This document shows, piece by piece, positions 11,617-23,689 of a stretch of DNA of 64,000 nucleotides. Below the pieces are notes generated by a model, which was not told the DNA's origin, ran no database searches, and worked only from the letters and a program-made list of their open reading frames with translations. The stretch's first letter is position 1. Each line of letters starts with the position of its first letter. Position numbers and translations under genes: made by a program. Origin of the DNA: Gordionus sp. m RMFG-2023 (lineage: Eukaryota; Nematomorpha; Gordioida; Chordodea; Parachordodidae); the NCBI RefSeq assembly GCF_954871325.1, contig NC_088776.1, positions 44,410,569-44,474,568 of the forward strand, given 5' to 3'.

Positions 11617-12585
11617 CCTCCACCCTTTAAGATTAGCTTTCCAAGGCTTCCTTCGTTAGTCCCCCACCTTCTCGCACCTCCAACTCTGAACCGTTCATTG
11701 AGGACGCTGTTGTCGTCGGAAAAACCTTAATTTATGCATTCCTCCGCACGCTCAACATTCTAATCGATTCTTCCGAACCCAATATGGCTCCATTCGTCGT
11801 TCTATCCTTTGTTTTCTGCAGCGTCTACATGACAGGATTTTCACTGGATACAAACCCCCTTAAAAACCTTTGCCTACCCCCCTAAAAAATCCGCCGTCTC
11901 CGGCGTCAGTGTCTTTTTATTATTCTATGGATACTCTTTTCAGAGATTTTATAAGGTTAACTTAAATTAATCTCTCCCTACTATCAACTATCTATATTTT
12001 GTGAATATAAAGAATTTATTTTTTAGATAATAAATTCAATTAAAACCTCCATTATTTACAATTAATTAATTATTATGGCATTATGAGCTTGCTGATAAGA
12101 AAGTTTTATTTGGAAAACAATGTGTATGATTGTTGCAATATATAGATTTGGTCGATAATTGTATTATAATAATTCTATAATAAAAGTATTAATTTTTACA
12201 GCAATAAATTGTGTCCTATTTCATCTCAAAATTTAATAGATAACCCCCCAAAAAATTTATCCTACCCCCATTAAAGTAGTCTACCCCCTGCCCCCTCAAA
12301 AAAATAGGATGCAAACTGTTCCTACCCCTCCCGCTTATGTAGACGCTGGTTTTTTGGGTATTTCCTGCAGTAACTCTCCATATCTTTGTTGGGCTTCTGC
12401 CCTTGCCGCTTTGATCCATCTGTTTGATTCGGCCGATCCATCTGCTTCTCTGATTTCCATCTTGATAATCTTATTTCCTACTCTGACATATGATGCCATC
12501 TATAAAATTACTATAAAAATATATAACTTTCATGATTTTCTAATAATCTATTATTCACCTGATAATTTCTTCACCGTTTAAACCC
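11617..12585 (-). other. Unassigned segment 3' of integrase in the Gypsy element
   Basis: Lies between the tandem repeats and the 3' LTR. It has C-rich plus-strand tracts and GC-richer patches around 11.62-11.90 and 12.30-12.48 kb, with short open frames on both strands that I do not recognise. Confidence 0.5.
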
Positions 12586-13115
12586 TCATAATTAGGTCTA
12601 TCATTAAATTTATTTCCTCGAGAATGATTATTCTCCTCATTGATCTCTTGAAATTATGATTCTCCTAATTATGTCTAATCATCAATTTTCTTTCATCTAA
12701 CAATATGATTCTCAAATTAGGTCTATCATCAATTTATCTTCTTTTAATTGTATCCCCTGATAAATTATGATTCTCATCATTATGTCTATCATCAATATGA
12801 TTCTCATAATTATGTCTATCCTCAATTTATCTCTTTAACAATTGATTCTCATAATTAAGTATATCATCAATATGATTCTCATAATAATGTCTATCATCAA
12901 TTTATTTCTTTTAATTGTATCCCCTGGTAAATTATGCTTCTCATCATTTTGTCTATCATCAATATGATTCTCATAATTATGTCTATCATCAATATGATTC
13001 TCATAATTATGTCTATCCTCAATTTATCTCTTTAACAATTGATTCTCATAATTAAGTATATCATCAATATGTTTCTCATAATAATGTCTATCATCAAATT
13101 ATTTCTTTTAATTGT
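12586..13115. repeat. ~30-35-bp tandem repeat in the Gypsy element
   Basis: Variants of ATTCTCATAATTATGTCTAT-CATCAAT repeat about fifteen times between integrase and the 3' segment, with uneven spacing. Confidence 0.85.
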
Positions 13116-13192
13116 CTCCCATATCTTTTACTTGCCCTAAGCTTCTCAGTCTTACTTGTTTTAGGTGTCTAGTAAAAGTGCCTTTTTGTCCT

Positions 13193-14109
13193 TCAATCTC
13201 TACTTCTACTTTTTTTTCCTATATTCTTACTTATTATACCCTTCCCCCATTTAACTGGACCCTCAAATAGTAGAATCCATACTAGACTTCCAAATTTAAA
13301 TTTATCATCATATGTATCCTCCTTTTGATTTATTCTTTCTTTCAAAAAATCTAATTCCGTTCTTGTTTTTCTACCTAAAAACATCTCTGATGGTGAATTT
13401 CCTTTGCTCGTTTTAGTATTGTTATATGCTAATAATAACAACCACATTTTCCCTCTCCATATTTTTCTTTTTTTAGCCAGCTTTTAACAATAGCTACCAT
13501 TCTCTCGGCTTGCCCATTACTTCTCGGGTAATGTGGTGGCGATACTAAATGTTTAATATTCCACCTATCACAAAATTGATTAAAAACTCTACCTTTAAAT
13601 GCTGGGCCTCCATCCGAAACTAAAGTTTCCATTAATCCATATTTACCTGCAAAATCTTTTATTTTAGTCAACGCTATCTTCGTCGTTAAACCTGAAACCT
13701 GTTGACAATCTATCCATTTCGATCCAGCGTCTACCATAATAAAATATCTTCTTTTTTCATATTCTAAAAAATCTACATGTATTCTTTTACATGGAATGTC
13801 CGTTTCTGGCCATTTATCTGCTTTATTCTTTGGTGGTACATTAGCCCACATGTTACATGTCTCGCAGCTTCTAGCTAATTCTTCAATTTCACTATTCATC
13901 TTGGGCCACCAAATATATTCTCTTGCTTTATTCTTCATTCTTTCTATGCCTTGATGTCCTGAATGTAATATGGCTAATGTATCTTTTCTTAACTTAATCG
14001 GTATCACTAATCGATATCCTCTCAATAAACAATTGTCTTCTATATTTAATTCATTCCTTATATTTTTAAAAGCTTTGTCTTCACCTTCCCATTCTGCCTC
14101 TCCTTTCAA
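13193..14109 (-). pseudogene. Gypsy integrase region (fossil)
   Basis: Part of the 11107-18056 element. It shows the N-terminal HHCC zinc-binding block (HSGHQGIERM ... CETC), the catalytic-core region with DAGSKWIDC and VSDGGPAFKG, and a C-terminal segment ending near 13193. Integrases of this family insert LTR-element DNA into chromosomes. Family assignment is firm; the element is broken. Confidence 0.9.
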
Positions 14110-14126
14110 ACAAGTTCTAATTCTTA

Positions 14127-14420
14127 TTAATTCTTCATCTTTTTGGATATCTCCTCTATTCTTTCAAACATTATCGGTTCTTCTCTTATAACTTTACTAT
14201 TTAATTTTTCCTCCTCTTCTATATATTCTAAACTATTGATTACTGTATCCTTGTTTGCACTGTCTTTTTCAAACAATCTCGATAATATATCTGGTAAACA
14301 ATTTTGTTTACCTGCTCTGAATCTTATCTCAAAATCGAAATTACCTACTAAAATTAACCATCTCTGTAGTCTTGGTGAAATCATAAGTTCTTTATTTTCT
14401 TTCTTAAATAAATCTACCAA
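14127..14420 (-). pseudogene. Gypsy RNase H region (fossil)
   Basis: Contains SPRLQRWLILVGNFDFEIRF and GKQNCLPDILSR, the typical end of a Ty3/Gypsy RNase H before integrase. Confidence 0.85.
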
Positions 14421-14682
14421 CGACTTATGATCCGTATATAATACAAACCTTCTTCCAATCAGATATTCTTTGCACTTCGCTGCCAGAATTTCACATCCAG
14501 AGCCTCTTCAATCGTGGAGTAATTTTTCTCAGTGCTACTAAACCGTCTTGATAAAAATAAAATCGGTTTCTCAACATTATCGGTCATCTGTAACCTCCTA
14601 TACCTTCATTAGATGCATCAACCGCTAATATCTAATTTCTCATTAAAATAATTTAAAATCGGTTTCTCTACCATCTTTATCT

Positions 14683-15642
14683 TCAATGTTTCAAAACTTT
14701 TCTCCTCTCCCATTCAAACTTTTTATTTTTCTTTAATAAATCATACAACGGTGAGGCGATTTCTGCGAAATTTTGAACAAACCGATGATAATAATTCGTT
14801 GCTCCCAAAAACGCCTGTACTTCAGTTTTATTATTTGGGGCTCTCATATTCATTACCTTATCTATATTCTTTGCAATTGGAGTAATTTCATCTCCCTTTA
14901 TAATATGTCCTAAATACTTTATTTTTCTTGCTCCAAAAACACTTTTATTAATTTTAGCTTTATTTTCTAATATAATATCCAACACTTTAACTAACGTAGC
15001 ATTGTGTTCTTCTTCTGTTCTACCAGATATCAAAACATCGTCTAAATAATACAATATTTCCTTTATTCCTTGAAATAATGCCGCCATAGTTCTTTGAAAT
15101 ATTGGAGCTGATACTTTCAAACCAAATGGTAAACGACAAAAAGTAAATAATCCTCTATGCGTTGTAATCGTTAATATCTTATTTGTTCTCTCACTTACCT
15201 TTATTTGCAAGTAAGCATTCGAAAAATCTATTTCTGAAAAAATTGTTGCTCCTCTTAAATTAGTCAGCAATTGTTCTATTCTAGGTAATGGATATCTTTC
15301 GTTTATTACCCACGGGTTAACTGATACTCTATAGTCTATACACAGTCTTAAACTGTTATCTGGTTTTCTTATGGGAACTAACGGTGTTCCCCATACACTA
15401 TGCACTATTGGTTTTATAATTCCTTCTTTTAACCATTTGTCTAATTCCTTTATATCTTCTATCCACGAAAACGGCAATCTTCTTGTGCTGCAATATTTAG
15501 GTCGATAATCTTGTTCTAATCGTATATCTACTTCAAAATCTTTAAGAGTCCCTAATTCTTCTTTAAAGACTTCCTTATATCTATTCAAAATAATCTTTAT
15601 TTCTTTGTTAAAATTGTCCTCAACAACATTCAGTTCTACCAT
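14683..15642 (-). pseudogene. Gypsy reverse transcriptase region (fossil)
   Basis: Carries the Ty3/Gypsy RT landmarks LRLCIDYR, FSEIDFSNAYLQIKV, FCRLPFGL and the catalytic YLDDVLI, followed by the thumb and connection block FLGATNYYHRFV. This is the best-preserved part of the element. Confidence 0.93.
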
Positions 15643-15797
15643 TTTATTAATTCCTTGTTATTTATCTTCGCCTGTATTTACCTCTATTGTCTTTATATCT
15701 CTTATTTCCTTATTTTCTTCTAAGTTACTTCTATATCTAATTAAAAATTCTGGTGTTCGATTTTTGAGTTCATCGAGAACTATATCCTGTTTAACTC

Positions 15798-16163
15798 TTA
15801 CACAAGGTAAATCAGTCTTCTCTTTATCCTCATCTCATTCGTTATTTTGTTTTTCTCACGGACATTTTCAAACAAAGACCAATTATACTCAGAACCTATC
15901 TTCTCAATGTCATTCCAACCTAAAATAGGCTCCATCTTTAGTGTCGTAATCCATAACTTTACTTCCTTATTTATATCTAACAATTTTATCACATAAAAAC
16001 CTAGAATTTTAACCATGCTACCGTCAAATTGTCTAACTTTTATTCTCTTTGCAATGAATCTTTCTTTTGGAAAATATTTATTAAAATCTTTTACACTCAT
16101 TAGGCTAATCTCCGCTCCTGTATCCAATAAAAAACATATCTCTGCTTCTTCAGCCTTTATCAT
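15798..16163 (-). pseudogene. Gypsy aspartic protease region (fossil)
   Basis: Has the retropepsin active-site motif LLDTGAEISLMS, immediately upstream of RT in the element's order. Confidence 0.88.
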
Positions 16164-16344
16164 GACTAATTTAATTTTTCGTACATCTACACCAGTTCAA
16201 CCTTTTATTCTATATATTTCAAAATTCCTACTTTCTAACTTTATATTTCTCTCTTGACCTATACTTCTATTATTATTATTCAAATTATAATTATCAACAT
16301 TAAATCACTCATTATCATCACCGGATTTATTATTAACATTAAAA

Positions 16345-16890
16345 TACTTATTCTTACTTGAACTAAAATTATCACCATTAGCAAAATTATTATTACAAAA
16401 TTTATCCTTAAAATTAAAATATTTATTCTTACCTGAATTAAAATTATCAACATTAGAAAAATTATTATCATTACAAAATTTATCAATAAAATTAAAATAT
16501 TTATTCTTACCTGAATTAAAATTATCAACATTAGAAAAATTATTATCATTACAAAATTTATCATTAAAATATTTATTCTTACCTGAATTAAAATTATTAA
16601 AATTAGAAAAATTATTATCATTACAAAATTTATCATTAAAATTAAAATATTTATTCTTACCTGATTTAAAATTATCAACATTAGAAAAATTATTATCATT
16701 ACAAAATTTATCATTAAAATTAAAATATTTATTCTTACCTGAATTAAAATTATCAACATTAGAAAAATTATTATCATTACAAAATTTATCATTAAAATTA
16801 AAATCTTTATTCTTACCTGAATTAAAATTATTAACATTAGAAAAATTATTATCATTACAAAATTTATCATTAAAATTAAAATATCTCTCT
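16345..16890 (-). repeat. 78-bp tandem repeat in the Gypsy gag end
   Basis: Seven copies recognisable by TTCTTACCTGAATTAAAATT at 72-78-bp spacing. One minus-strand frame gives Asn-rich 26-residue units (NDNNFSNVDNFNSGKNKYF). A different frame gives Ile/Leu-rich units. Confidence 0.9.
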
Positions 16891-16899
16891 TAGTCATTT

Positions 16900-17085
16900 A
16901 TTGCAATTTTCTTGTGTGTGTCCCTCTTGGGCACAACTATTGCACCTTACAATTGATTTGTTTACTCAGCAACATATAGCCACATGGCTATTCTTGCCAC
17001 ACCTCGCGCATCTTAGATTCTTCGTTATCTCACATTGGCGCGACATGTGGCCCAGCTGACCACAACTATAGCAAATTATCTGTCT
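16900..17085 (-). pseudogene. Gypsy nucleocapsid zinc knuckles (fossil)
   Basis: Three CCHC-type knuckles on the minus strand: CYSCGQLGHMSRQC, CARCGKNSHVAIC and CNSCAQEGHTQENC. They are the RNA-binding end of gag. Confidence 0.85.
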
Positions 17086-17540
17086 GTAATTATCCGTTCG
17101 CATGAAGTTGTTTATATTTCTTTTCTTATCTTCCTCTCTTAATATATTCTTAATATTTTCTAACTCTTTACTCTCTATCTAACGTAAGTCGTATTTTTTC
17201 CTATAATTAAACCTAACGTGAAACTTAAAATTAGCAACAAAAATATAATTATACTTATATTTTCAAGTATTAAACTTAATAAATTTATTTGCGTAATATA
17301 CATTAAAGCGTACTCAATAACCACTTAATTAAACTAATTTTGACTAATCTTAAAAAATTAAATTAAATATAAAAATACGAATAAAACCAATACAATGATT
17401 CAAATTTTATATAACATCAATGAAAACCGAAATTATCTAAAAATTTATATATATATATTTTTTTTTACCTAGTTCCAGTGTATAATTAGAATGACCTTCG
17501 ATCTTCTAAAGCCTGGATCAATCACTATAAGGCACCACTG

Positions 17541-18056
17541 TGCCATTCCTTAATATGGGATTGATATTTCTTTGCTGAGACTAGTGGGAGAGACTGAATA
17601 CAATGAAGGAATCTATTGATAAATAAATTAATATATAAATTTTACTAAATTCGCTTAATAAAATAACGAATGTTACACTCAATTATAATCACTTGTCGGA
17701 GACCGTAACCAGTTTAATTCTAATTTCCTTTTTTTTTTAACTTTAAGAATGATTTTCTTTATTTTAAAATCTTTTCATTTTTATTCATCTTTTTAATATT
17801 CCAAAATTATAAATATCATAAAAATTCATCAAAAAATTAGTAATGAAAAATTAAAAGTATCTTTTTCAACAATAATTAAAAATTATCAATATTCATAGAC
17901 ATCGTTTTCTTTTTCTTTTTTTTTACATATTCAAATTAATCATAGTTATATCTATATATTTGAATACAACAAAATTAATAATATTTCATCTATATATATT
18001 TGAATACAACAAAATTAATAATAGCTCATATATATATATATTTGTTGAATACAACA
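17541..18056 (-). repeat. 5' LTR of the Ty3/Gypsy element
   Basis: 516 bp, near-identical to 11107-11616. On the minus strand it is followed closely by TGGTGCCTTATAGTGA, which fits a primer-binding site. The matching tRNA is not identified. Confidence 0.9.
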
Positions 18057-18061
18057 ATATT
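18057..18061. repeat. 5-bp target-site duplication, right (ATATT)
   Basis: Partner of 11102-11106. Confidence 0.75.
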
Positions 18062-18480
18062 CTTGATCAACGATCTTCAAAGATCTACATATTATAAGAT
18101 GTTATAGTTATCAAGTTTAACAAGGGTTCCGTAGTTATTACTCAAGACGTAGAACGGGGAAATATGTTATTTAATTTTGGGTTCACTTTTTTCTACAACA
18201 AATATAATAATTTTTTTACTTGGGTTTTTTTTCTTTTTCTTTGATAATTTTTAAACACAAACACAAAATAAATCTAAAAACATAAAATAATGATTTTATT
18301 TTTTACTTTCTCACTATTTAATAATTAAATTAAAAAAATCAATAATAATTTATTATTTATTTTTTTTTACATTTGTTTCTATATTTTTACAAAAACTAAC
18401 ACAAAACATAATAATAATAATAATAGAATATTATTTCACAAAAACTATAATCCTACAACACCTATTACTAATATATAAAA
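18062..18480. other. Dispersed-repeat flank and AT-rich spacer
   Basis: 18062-18110 is, in inverse orientation, clearly related to 24382-24440 (TAACAT..TATAATAT then AGATCTTT..GATCGTTGATCA). The rest is AT-rich with no coding signal. Confidence 0.5.
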
Positions 18481-18592
18481 AAAATAATTTATTTGAATCG
18501 GACAAACTCCAAGACACGCCCCCAATAATAGCAAACCAACTCTCACCAGTCAACCTTGCAACCCCTCTTCCGGGTCCAACACTAATTCAATC

Positions 18593-18799
18593 TCAGAGTC
18601 CGTTATAGCACATTACAACCAATCCACGAATTTCGGGGTGAGATATGTTGCCTCTAGATCTTCGAATGATCCCTCTATCGGGCCCCAAATCTATCGCCAA
18701 TAGGTCCCTTCCCATGTCCTCGTCTCTCAGATTACTGTCCTCATCTCTCAGATTATTGTCCTTCTCTCTCCGATTATTATCATTATTCTCACCGTTCAT
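18593..18799 (-). other. Small ORF with NLRDED repeats, unidentified
   Basis: 68 codons on the minus strand with a charged internal repeat and a GC content above the local average. It lies directly 3' of the BED-hAT fragment and may be its diverged continuation or random. No family recognised. Confidence 0.25.
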
Positions 18800-19415
18800 C
18801 TTCCAATTGTCCCCAAAATTTGTTTAAAATTTTTGGTTTATATAGTGGCATGTTAATGAGATGTGAGGATCGCCACCTGAATTTCTAGTCCATATATCTA
18901 GGGTAAAGGAAAAATAAGAATTGTCAACAAATATTTCTTTACGAATTTTTTCGGAGAGTTTTTCATATATATCCGGAATAACTCCTTGAGAAAATATTTT
19001 CTATTTGGTTGTAATTTGGATATAAATACTGTAAAAGCTATTTAAAGCCGATATCCTCCAAGATAGAAATCTGCTGGTGGTCGCACTCGCACGCTATCAT
19101 TTCCCCTATAAATATAGAAATTATTATAGATTTAGGATCAGAATATTTCCAAATATTAGTTTTATTAAGAATGGTTGATATTGTTGATTGACTTTCTGGG
19201 CTCTTTTTTAAAAAAAATTTGATTTGTAATATTTCTATTTCTTTTTTATTTAGCTCTTCGAATGCCGTTTGATGGAATCGCTTTAAATGTTTACAGATAT
19301 TGGTAGTATTAATTTACATTATTCCTCCCCGTGAAATTAGAATTCCGCAGAAAATATATTTTGAAAAAGTATCTGTTTTTGTAAAATATTGCCATAATTC
19401 AGATACGACATTTAA
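18800..19415 (-). pseudogene. BED-finger hAT transposase N-terminal fragment
   Basis: The minus strand reads a BED-like zinc finger (SELWQYFTKTDTFSKYIFC, then TNICKHLKRFH), then QQISILEDIGFK, LYPNYN and, after frame changes, VIPDIYEKLSEKI and FSFTLDIWTRNSGGDPHISL. This is the usual N-terminal half of ZBED-like hAT transposases. At least three breaks are visible. No C-terminal catalytic or dimerisation region is evident. The GC-richer 18593-18799 ORF (repeats of NLRDED) follows but is not an obvious part of it. Confidence 0.65.
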
Positions 19416-19619
19416 AAAAATTCTTTTATTTAAAGTATAAATAATAAAATTGAAGTTATTATTTAAAAAGATTTAAAATAAATATAACTTTGGGTGTTCC
19501 TTACTATTTTTTATAAAAAAACTCTTAAAATACTATAAATCTATTTTAAAAAATAAATAAAATTTAGGGGGTGTTGTGCATTTGCATTGTTTTAAAAAAA
19601 TTTATTAGAAAATATTATA

Positions 19620-19632
19620 ATAATGTAAAATA
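19620..19632. repeat. 13-bp target-site duplication, left (ATAATGTAAAATA)
   Basis: Identical to 22711-22723; brackets the LINE. Confidence 0.85.
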
Positions 19633-19867
19633 AAACACTACCTACTACGGTCCCAAGTCCGTGTGCAAAAAGTGGAGGGTTGGCGTCAGGTCGGAAACCG
19701 ACCATAAAAACCCACTCCAAAATGATGATAGTTTCAAATAAAACATAAAACAGAAAGCTAGGGCGTCCTCCACAAACGAGGCGCACTGCATCTCCCGCCC
19801 GTGCAATGCGAATAATACGCTAGGGTTATCGCCTGACTCACAACGAAGGCGGTTAAGGAAGTTATTT

Positions 19868-20500
19868 GTGGATAGAATGCGAATAACATGCTGGAATGTG
19901 GGTACGTTAATCGGAAAGAGCTTCGAAGTCGCACAAATGCTAAAAAGAAGAAAGGTACACATCGCCTGCCTACAAGAGACGAGATGGAACGGAACTAAAG
20001 CTCGGGAGTTAGGAGAGGGATACAAGTTATTCTACAGTGGGTCACCAAATCGTAGAAACGGGGTCGATATCGTTCTAAGCGAATCACTCAAGGACAAGGT
20101 GGTGGAAGTCAAACGATGTTCAGACAGGTAAATGTGGGTGAAGATTGCAGATCAAGGAGGCCTCCTAACCGTTATGTGCGCGTATGCTCCTCAAATTGGG
20201 TGTATGGAATCAGAGAAAGATATATTCTTCGATTAATTGGAAAAAGAGATACAAGGAATACGACAGAAGAAAAGCTAATTATTGGGGCGGACTTTAACGC
20301 CCACATACGAAAAGATCGTCTTGGGTATGAACAAAATCATGGAGGCTATGGGCATGGTCTGAAGAACAAGGAAGGGGAAAAACTTCTCCAAGTATCCTAA
20401 GCATATGACATGGCGATCGTTAACACTTATTTTCAAAAGCGTGAAGATCATATTGTGACTTATAGAAGTGGAAAGCATTTTAGTCAAATTGACTATCTGC
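19868..20500 (+). pseudogene. RTE LINE endonuclease region
   Basis: Starts MRITCWNVGTLIGKS with CLQETRW shortly after, the hallmarks of apurinic-type endonucleases that nick target DNA. After frame changes near 20128 and around 20170-20275 it continues with IIGADFNAHIRK and then SQIDYLLYG near 20480. Seen directly: several frame changes and a TAA at 20398. Confidence 0.88.
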
Positions 20501-21215
20501 TTTACGGCGAAAGGATTTATGAAGGATCAAAGATTGTAAAGTAATACCGGGAGAATAAATCGCCAGGCAACATGGTCCACTTGTCATGGATCTTGAAAGA
20601 AAAGGGTTTCCGAAAAGAAGAAAGGTTTATGAACCTCGAATTAGGTATGAAATGCTAAAGGACATGCCGACGAACGATAAATACCATCAGAAAGCCTCCA
20701 CACTCTTGGGTGCCAGGAAGTTAGAATGAAACGTAGACGACGATTGGGTGAGCTAACTGCAGACATAAAGGAAATGGCGATTCAGATTCTAGGACAGACC
20801 AAAGGAGGCAAAACTTTAAATAGGGAACTATGATGGTGGGATCAATCGGTTAGGGATTTCATCGAAAGAAAGAAAATTCTATACGGTGACATAAATCTAA
20901 AAAGTCGGAGGATTACAAAGAATATAGGGAGGCAAAGAGAGCTGCGAAGAAGGCCGTTGCAATAGCGAAGAATGTTGTGTACACCGAGATGGCAAACAAA
21001 CTGGATCATAAAGGGTAAGACAGGCTTATGTACAAATTGGCCAAGATAAGGGAAAAGAAAAGTCGCGATGTCGAGGTCCTTAAAATAGTCAAAAATGAGG
21101 GTCAAACCTTATTCAAGCCGAAGGAGGTAATGGAAAGGTGGAAAGGATATTTCAAGGAACTTATGAATATTGCTAATGACAAGGATTTCCTTCCCGAATT
21201 GAGCCAAACATAAGT
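20501..21215 (+). pseudogene. RTE LINE endonuclease-RT linker region
   Basis: A degraded stretch joining the endonuclease to RT. The clearest block is LYKLAKIREKKSRDVEVLK near 21028-21090, the conserved linker of this LINE group. It contains several stops and frame changes. Confidence 0.7.
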
Positions 21216-22696
21216 ATGGATGAACTCTTTCAGGAGGTTGAAGTTAGGACGCAAATAAACAAGATGCAAAAAGGAAAAGCTAATGGCCCAGATGGAATTC
21301 CTTTAGTAGCATGGGCCGGATGCCGAGAAGAAGGAGTCACTGCCATGACGAACCTCTTTAACAAGATATTGGGAGAAGAACGAATTCCTAATCAATGGAG
21401 AGCAAGCACGATTATATCCTTATTCAAAGGCAAAAGAGACCCTCAGGAGTGTGGTAATTACAGAGGTATCAAGCTAACTTTCCACTCCTTGAAACTTATG
21501 GAAAGGATCTTAGTAACAAGGCTGAAGAACGAGGTGGAAATATCGGCTAACCAATTCGGATTTGTGGCTGGCAAATCCACAATCGATCTGATCTTCACAC
21601 TAAGACAAATGATGGATATATATGGAGAAAAGAAAAGAAACCTACATATGGTCTTTATTGACTTGGAGAAAGCTTATGGCACGGTCCCTCGCGATTTAAT
21701 ATGGTGGTGCTTGAGAAATCAAAATATCTTTGACGCATATGTACGGCTTATGAAAAATATCTATGAAGCCTCAACTTTTTGCGTTAGAACGACAGTTGAA
21801 GACTCTAAACCTTTTCGAGTTGAAATTGGATTACATCAAGGATCTGCTCTAAGTCCTTTTTTATTCAATATAATTATGGACACGATAACGAGAGACATCC
21901 AAAAGCCATCCTTGGTGTATGTTATATGCTATATGCCGATGATATAGTACTATGCGAAGAGACAAAGGAGAAAGTATTCGAAGAAGCCGAAAAGTGGTCA
22001 AAACGCTTAGCTAGATATGGTTTAAAGGTCAACAATCGAAAAACGGTATACATGGAGATGAACGTTACAGGCACCCCATTGCTGGATGACCAATTAAAGT
22101 ACCCAAAAGTAGACAGGTTTACATACCTAGGCTCGATGCTACAACAAGAGGGAGGTTGCGCAAAAGAAGTCAATGCACGGATTCAAAAAGTATGGCTTAA
22201 ATGGCGAAGTATATCCGGTGTAATGTGCGACAAGAAGATGCCAATATGGTTGAAAAGTAAAGCTTACAAATCCATCGTAAGACTGGTGTTACTCTATGGA
22301 AGTGAAACATGGGCATTAAACGCTACGGAAGAAAAGTTATTACAAGCCACGGAGATGAGAATGAAATGGTGGAGCTTGGGGTATACTAAACTCGACCATA
22401 TGACGAATGACTGTCACAGAGCAAAAATGGGTATTCAACTTATGGCGGACTTTATAAACGAAAATCTGTTAAGGTGGTATGGTCATATACTAAGAAGGGA
22501 GACGAATGATGTAAATCGAAAAGTATTGGACATGGAGGTGCCTGGGAAGAGAGGAAGAGGACGACCTCGTGTTACGTGGAAAGGTCAAGTAGACAAAGTT
22601 ATGATGACTAAGAAGATAAATCCAGACATGGCCCTTACTCGATCAAGGAAGAAATTTATCAAAACAAACCCCACGACTGTGGGACCATATCAATGA
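21216..22696 (+). pseudogene. RTE LINE reverse transcriptase and C-terminal region
   Basis: RT landmarks in order: KANGPDGIPL, GNYRGIKLT, QFGFVAGKST, MVFIDLEKAYGTVPR, GLHQGSALSPFLF, and the catalytic MLYADDIVLC after a frameshift near 21915. The C-terminal part has WALNATEEKLLQATEMRM, RWYGHILRR and GRGRPRVTW, typical of RTE elements. RT makes DNA from the element's RNA at the nicked target. The one clear lesion is the frameshift just before YADD. Confidence 0.93.
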
Positions 22697-22710
22697 TAAA
22701 GAAGAAGAAG

Positions 22711-22723
22711 ATAATGTAAAATA
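22711..22723. repeat. 13-bp target-site duplication, right (ATAATGTAAAATA)
   Basis: Identical to 19620-19632. Confidence 0.85.
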
Positions 22724-23689
22724 TATATACATAACATAAAATAACAAAAAAAATAAAGTAAAAAGATCGGATCGGTTTTTTACAGGTATCGATAAAATAT
22801 TTATTAATACTAGATAATTAATTCGAATTCGATGTTAATATTGAACAACTCGTCTTTTCATAATAACGATTCACGATCGAGACTTGAGTTGGTAATGTAA
22901 AGTAAAATATATATAATATTTGCAAATTAAGAAGAGAACAATTTGTAAAAATAAGTATTCAAAATTTATTAATATAACATAATTATTTCGCTTAATATTA
23001 AACTATTTCCTCAAGTTTACAATAAAGGTTAACAATTGCAAGTGCATTAGGCGACTCGAGGTGGTATAAAACTAAAAAATATATTAAAGAAAAGAACATT
23101 TTGAAAAGTAAATATTCTAATTAATAATTCAAGATAATTATTTCAATGTTAATATGTCATAAAACTATGAATGATGAATTGAGCAAAAAATACACAGTAA
23201 TATATTATATAGAGTTGGTTTTGGTCTATGCTCTGATCTTATTTGGTCAACCAGAACCTATTTGATTAGTTGGATCCTCATTTTTTCGACCAAAACTCTT
23301 ACCCAAAAATTATGCTCATTTGACCTAATAAAGCAACAAAAATATTTAGAAAATTGGAATTTCTGACTTAAATTTATTGTTCGGAACGGCTTGCCATTTT
23401 ATGTCGTTGTAAATAATGAAAACACGACTTTTACGTAATCCTAAATAACGTTCAAATTATAAAAGTTAGAAAGCATCACTTTTTAATATTTTGTAAACTA
23501 ATAATAATAAGGAGATCAAAAATTTATGAAACATACTATGACCATTTTTTTTCTTAAAAAAAATTAGATTGGGGTCACTAATTTTTTAAAACTGGTTTAT
23601 AATATATTTATTTTAACGATTTTTAATAATTTAGAAAGTATGCATAATTATGTTATATCCTTGTTTAAATTTTAGAAAAGTTTAAAAAT
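22724..23689. other. Gene-free AT-rich stretch
   Basis: No coding sequence or terminal repeat recognised. Confidence 0.5.

Larger units (their letters stand above)
11107..18056 (-). mobile_element. Ty3/Gypsy LTR retrotransposon (fossil)
   Basis: 6,950 bp between two ~510-bp LTRs with a 5-bp ATATT duplication. On the minus strand the order is gag nucleocapsid knuckles, protease, reverse transcriptase, RNase H, integrase, which is the Ty3/Gypsy order. A primer-binding-like TGGTGCC lies next to the 5' LTR and a polypurine tract next to the 3' LTR. The ~2% LTR difference indicates a fairly recent insertion. It looks broken, with roughly half a dozen breaks. Two internal tandem-repeat tracts and an unassigned ~1.5-kb segment 3' of integrase are unusual. 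It landed in a dispersed repeat related to 24.38-24.55 kb. Confidence 0.92.
19633..22710 (+). mobile_element. RTE-type LINE, near full length
   Basis: 3,078 bp bounded by a perfect 13-bp duplication, with a short simple 3' tail (AAGAAGAAG) instead of a long poly(A), as in RTE elements. It has a GC-richer 5' leader, an APE-type endonuclease, a reverse transcriptase and the RTE-type C-terminal region. Length is close to the ~3.2 kb usual for the clade. The intact 13-bp duplication and long open stretches suggest a young copy, but at least four frame breaks leave it inactive. Confidence 0.9.

Noticed and set aside
12309-12581. 90-codon plus-strand ORF
   Set aside because: Lies antisense within the Gypsy element with no recognisable domain.
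16280-16897. 205-codon Ile/Leu-rich ORF
   Set aside because: It is one reading of the 78-bp repeat inside the Gypsy element; tandem DNA repeats keep all frames open.
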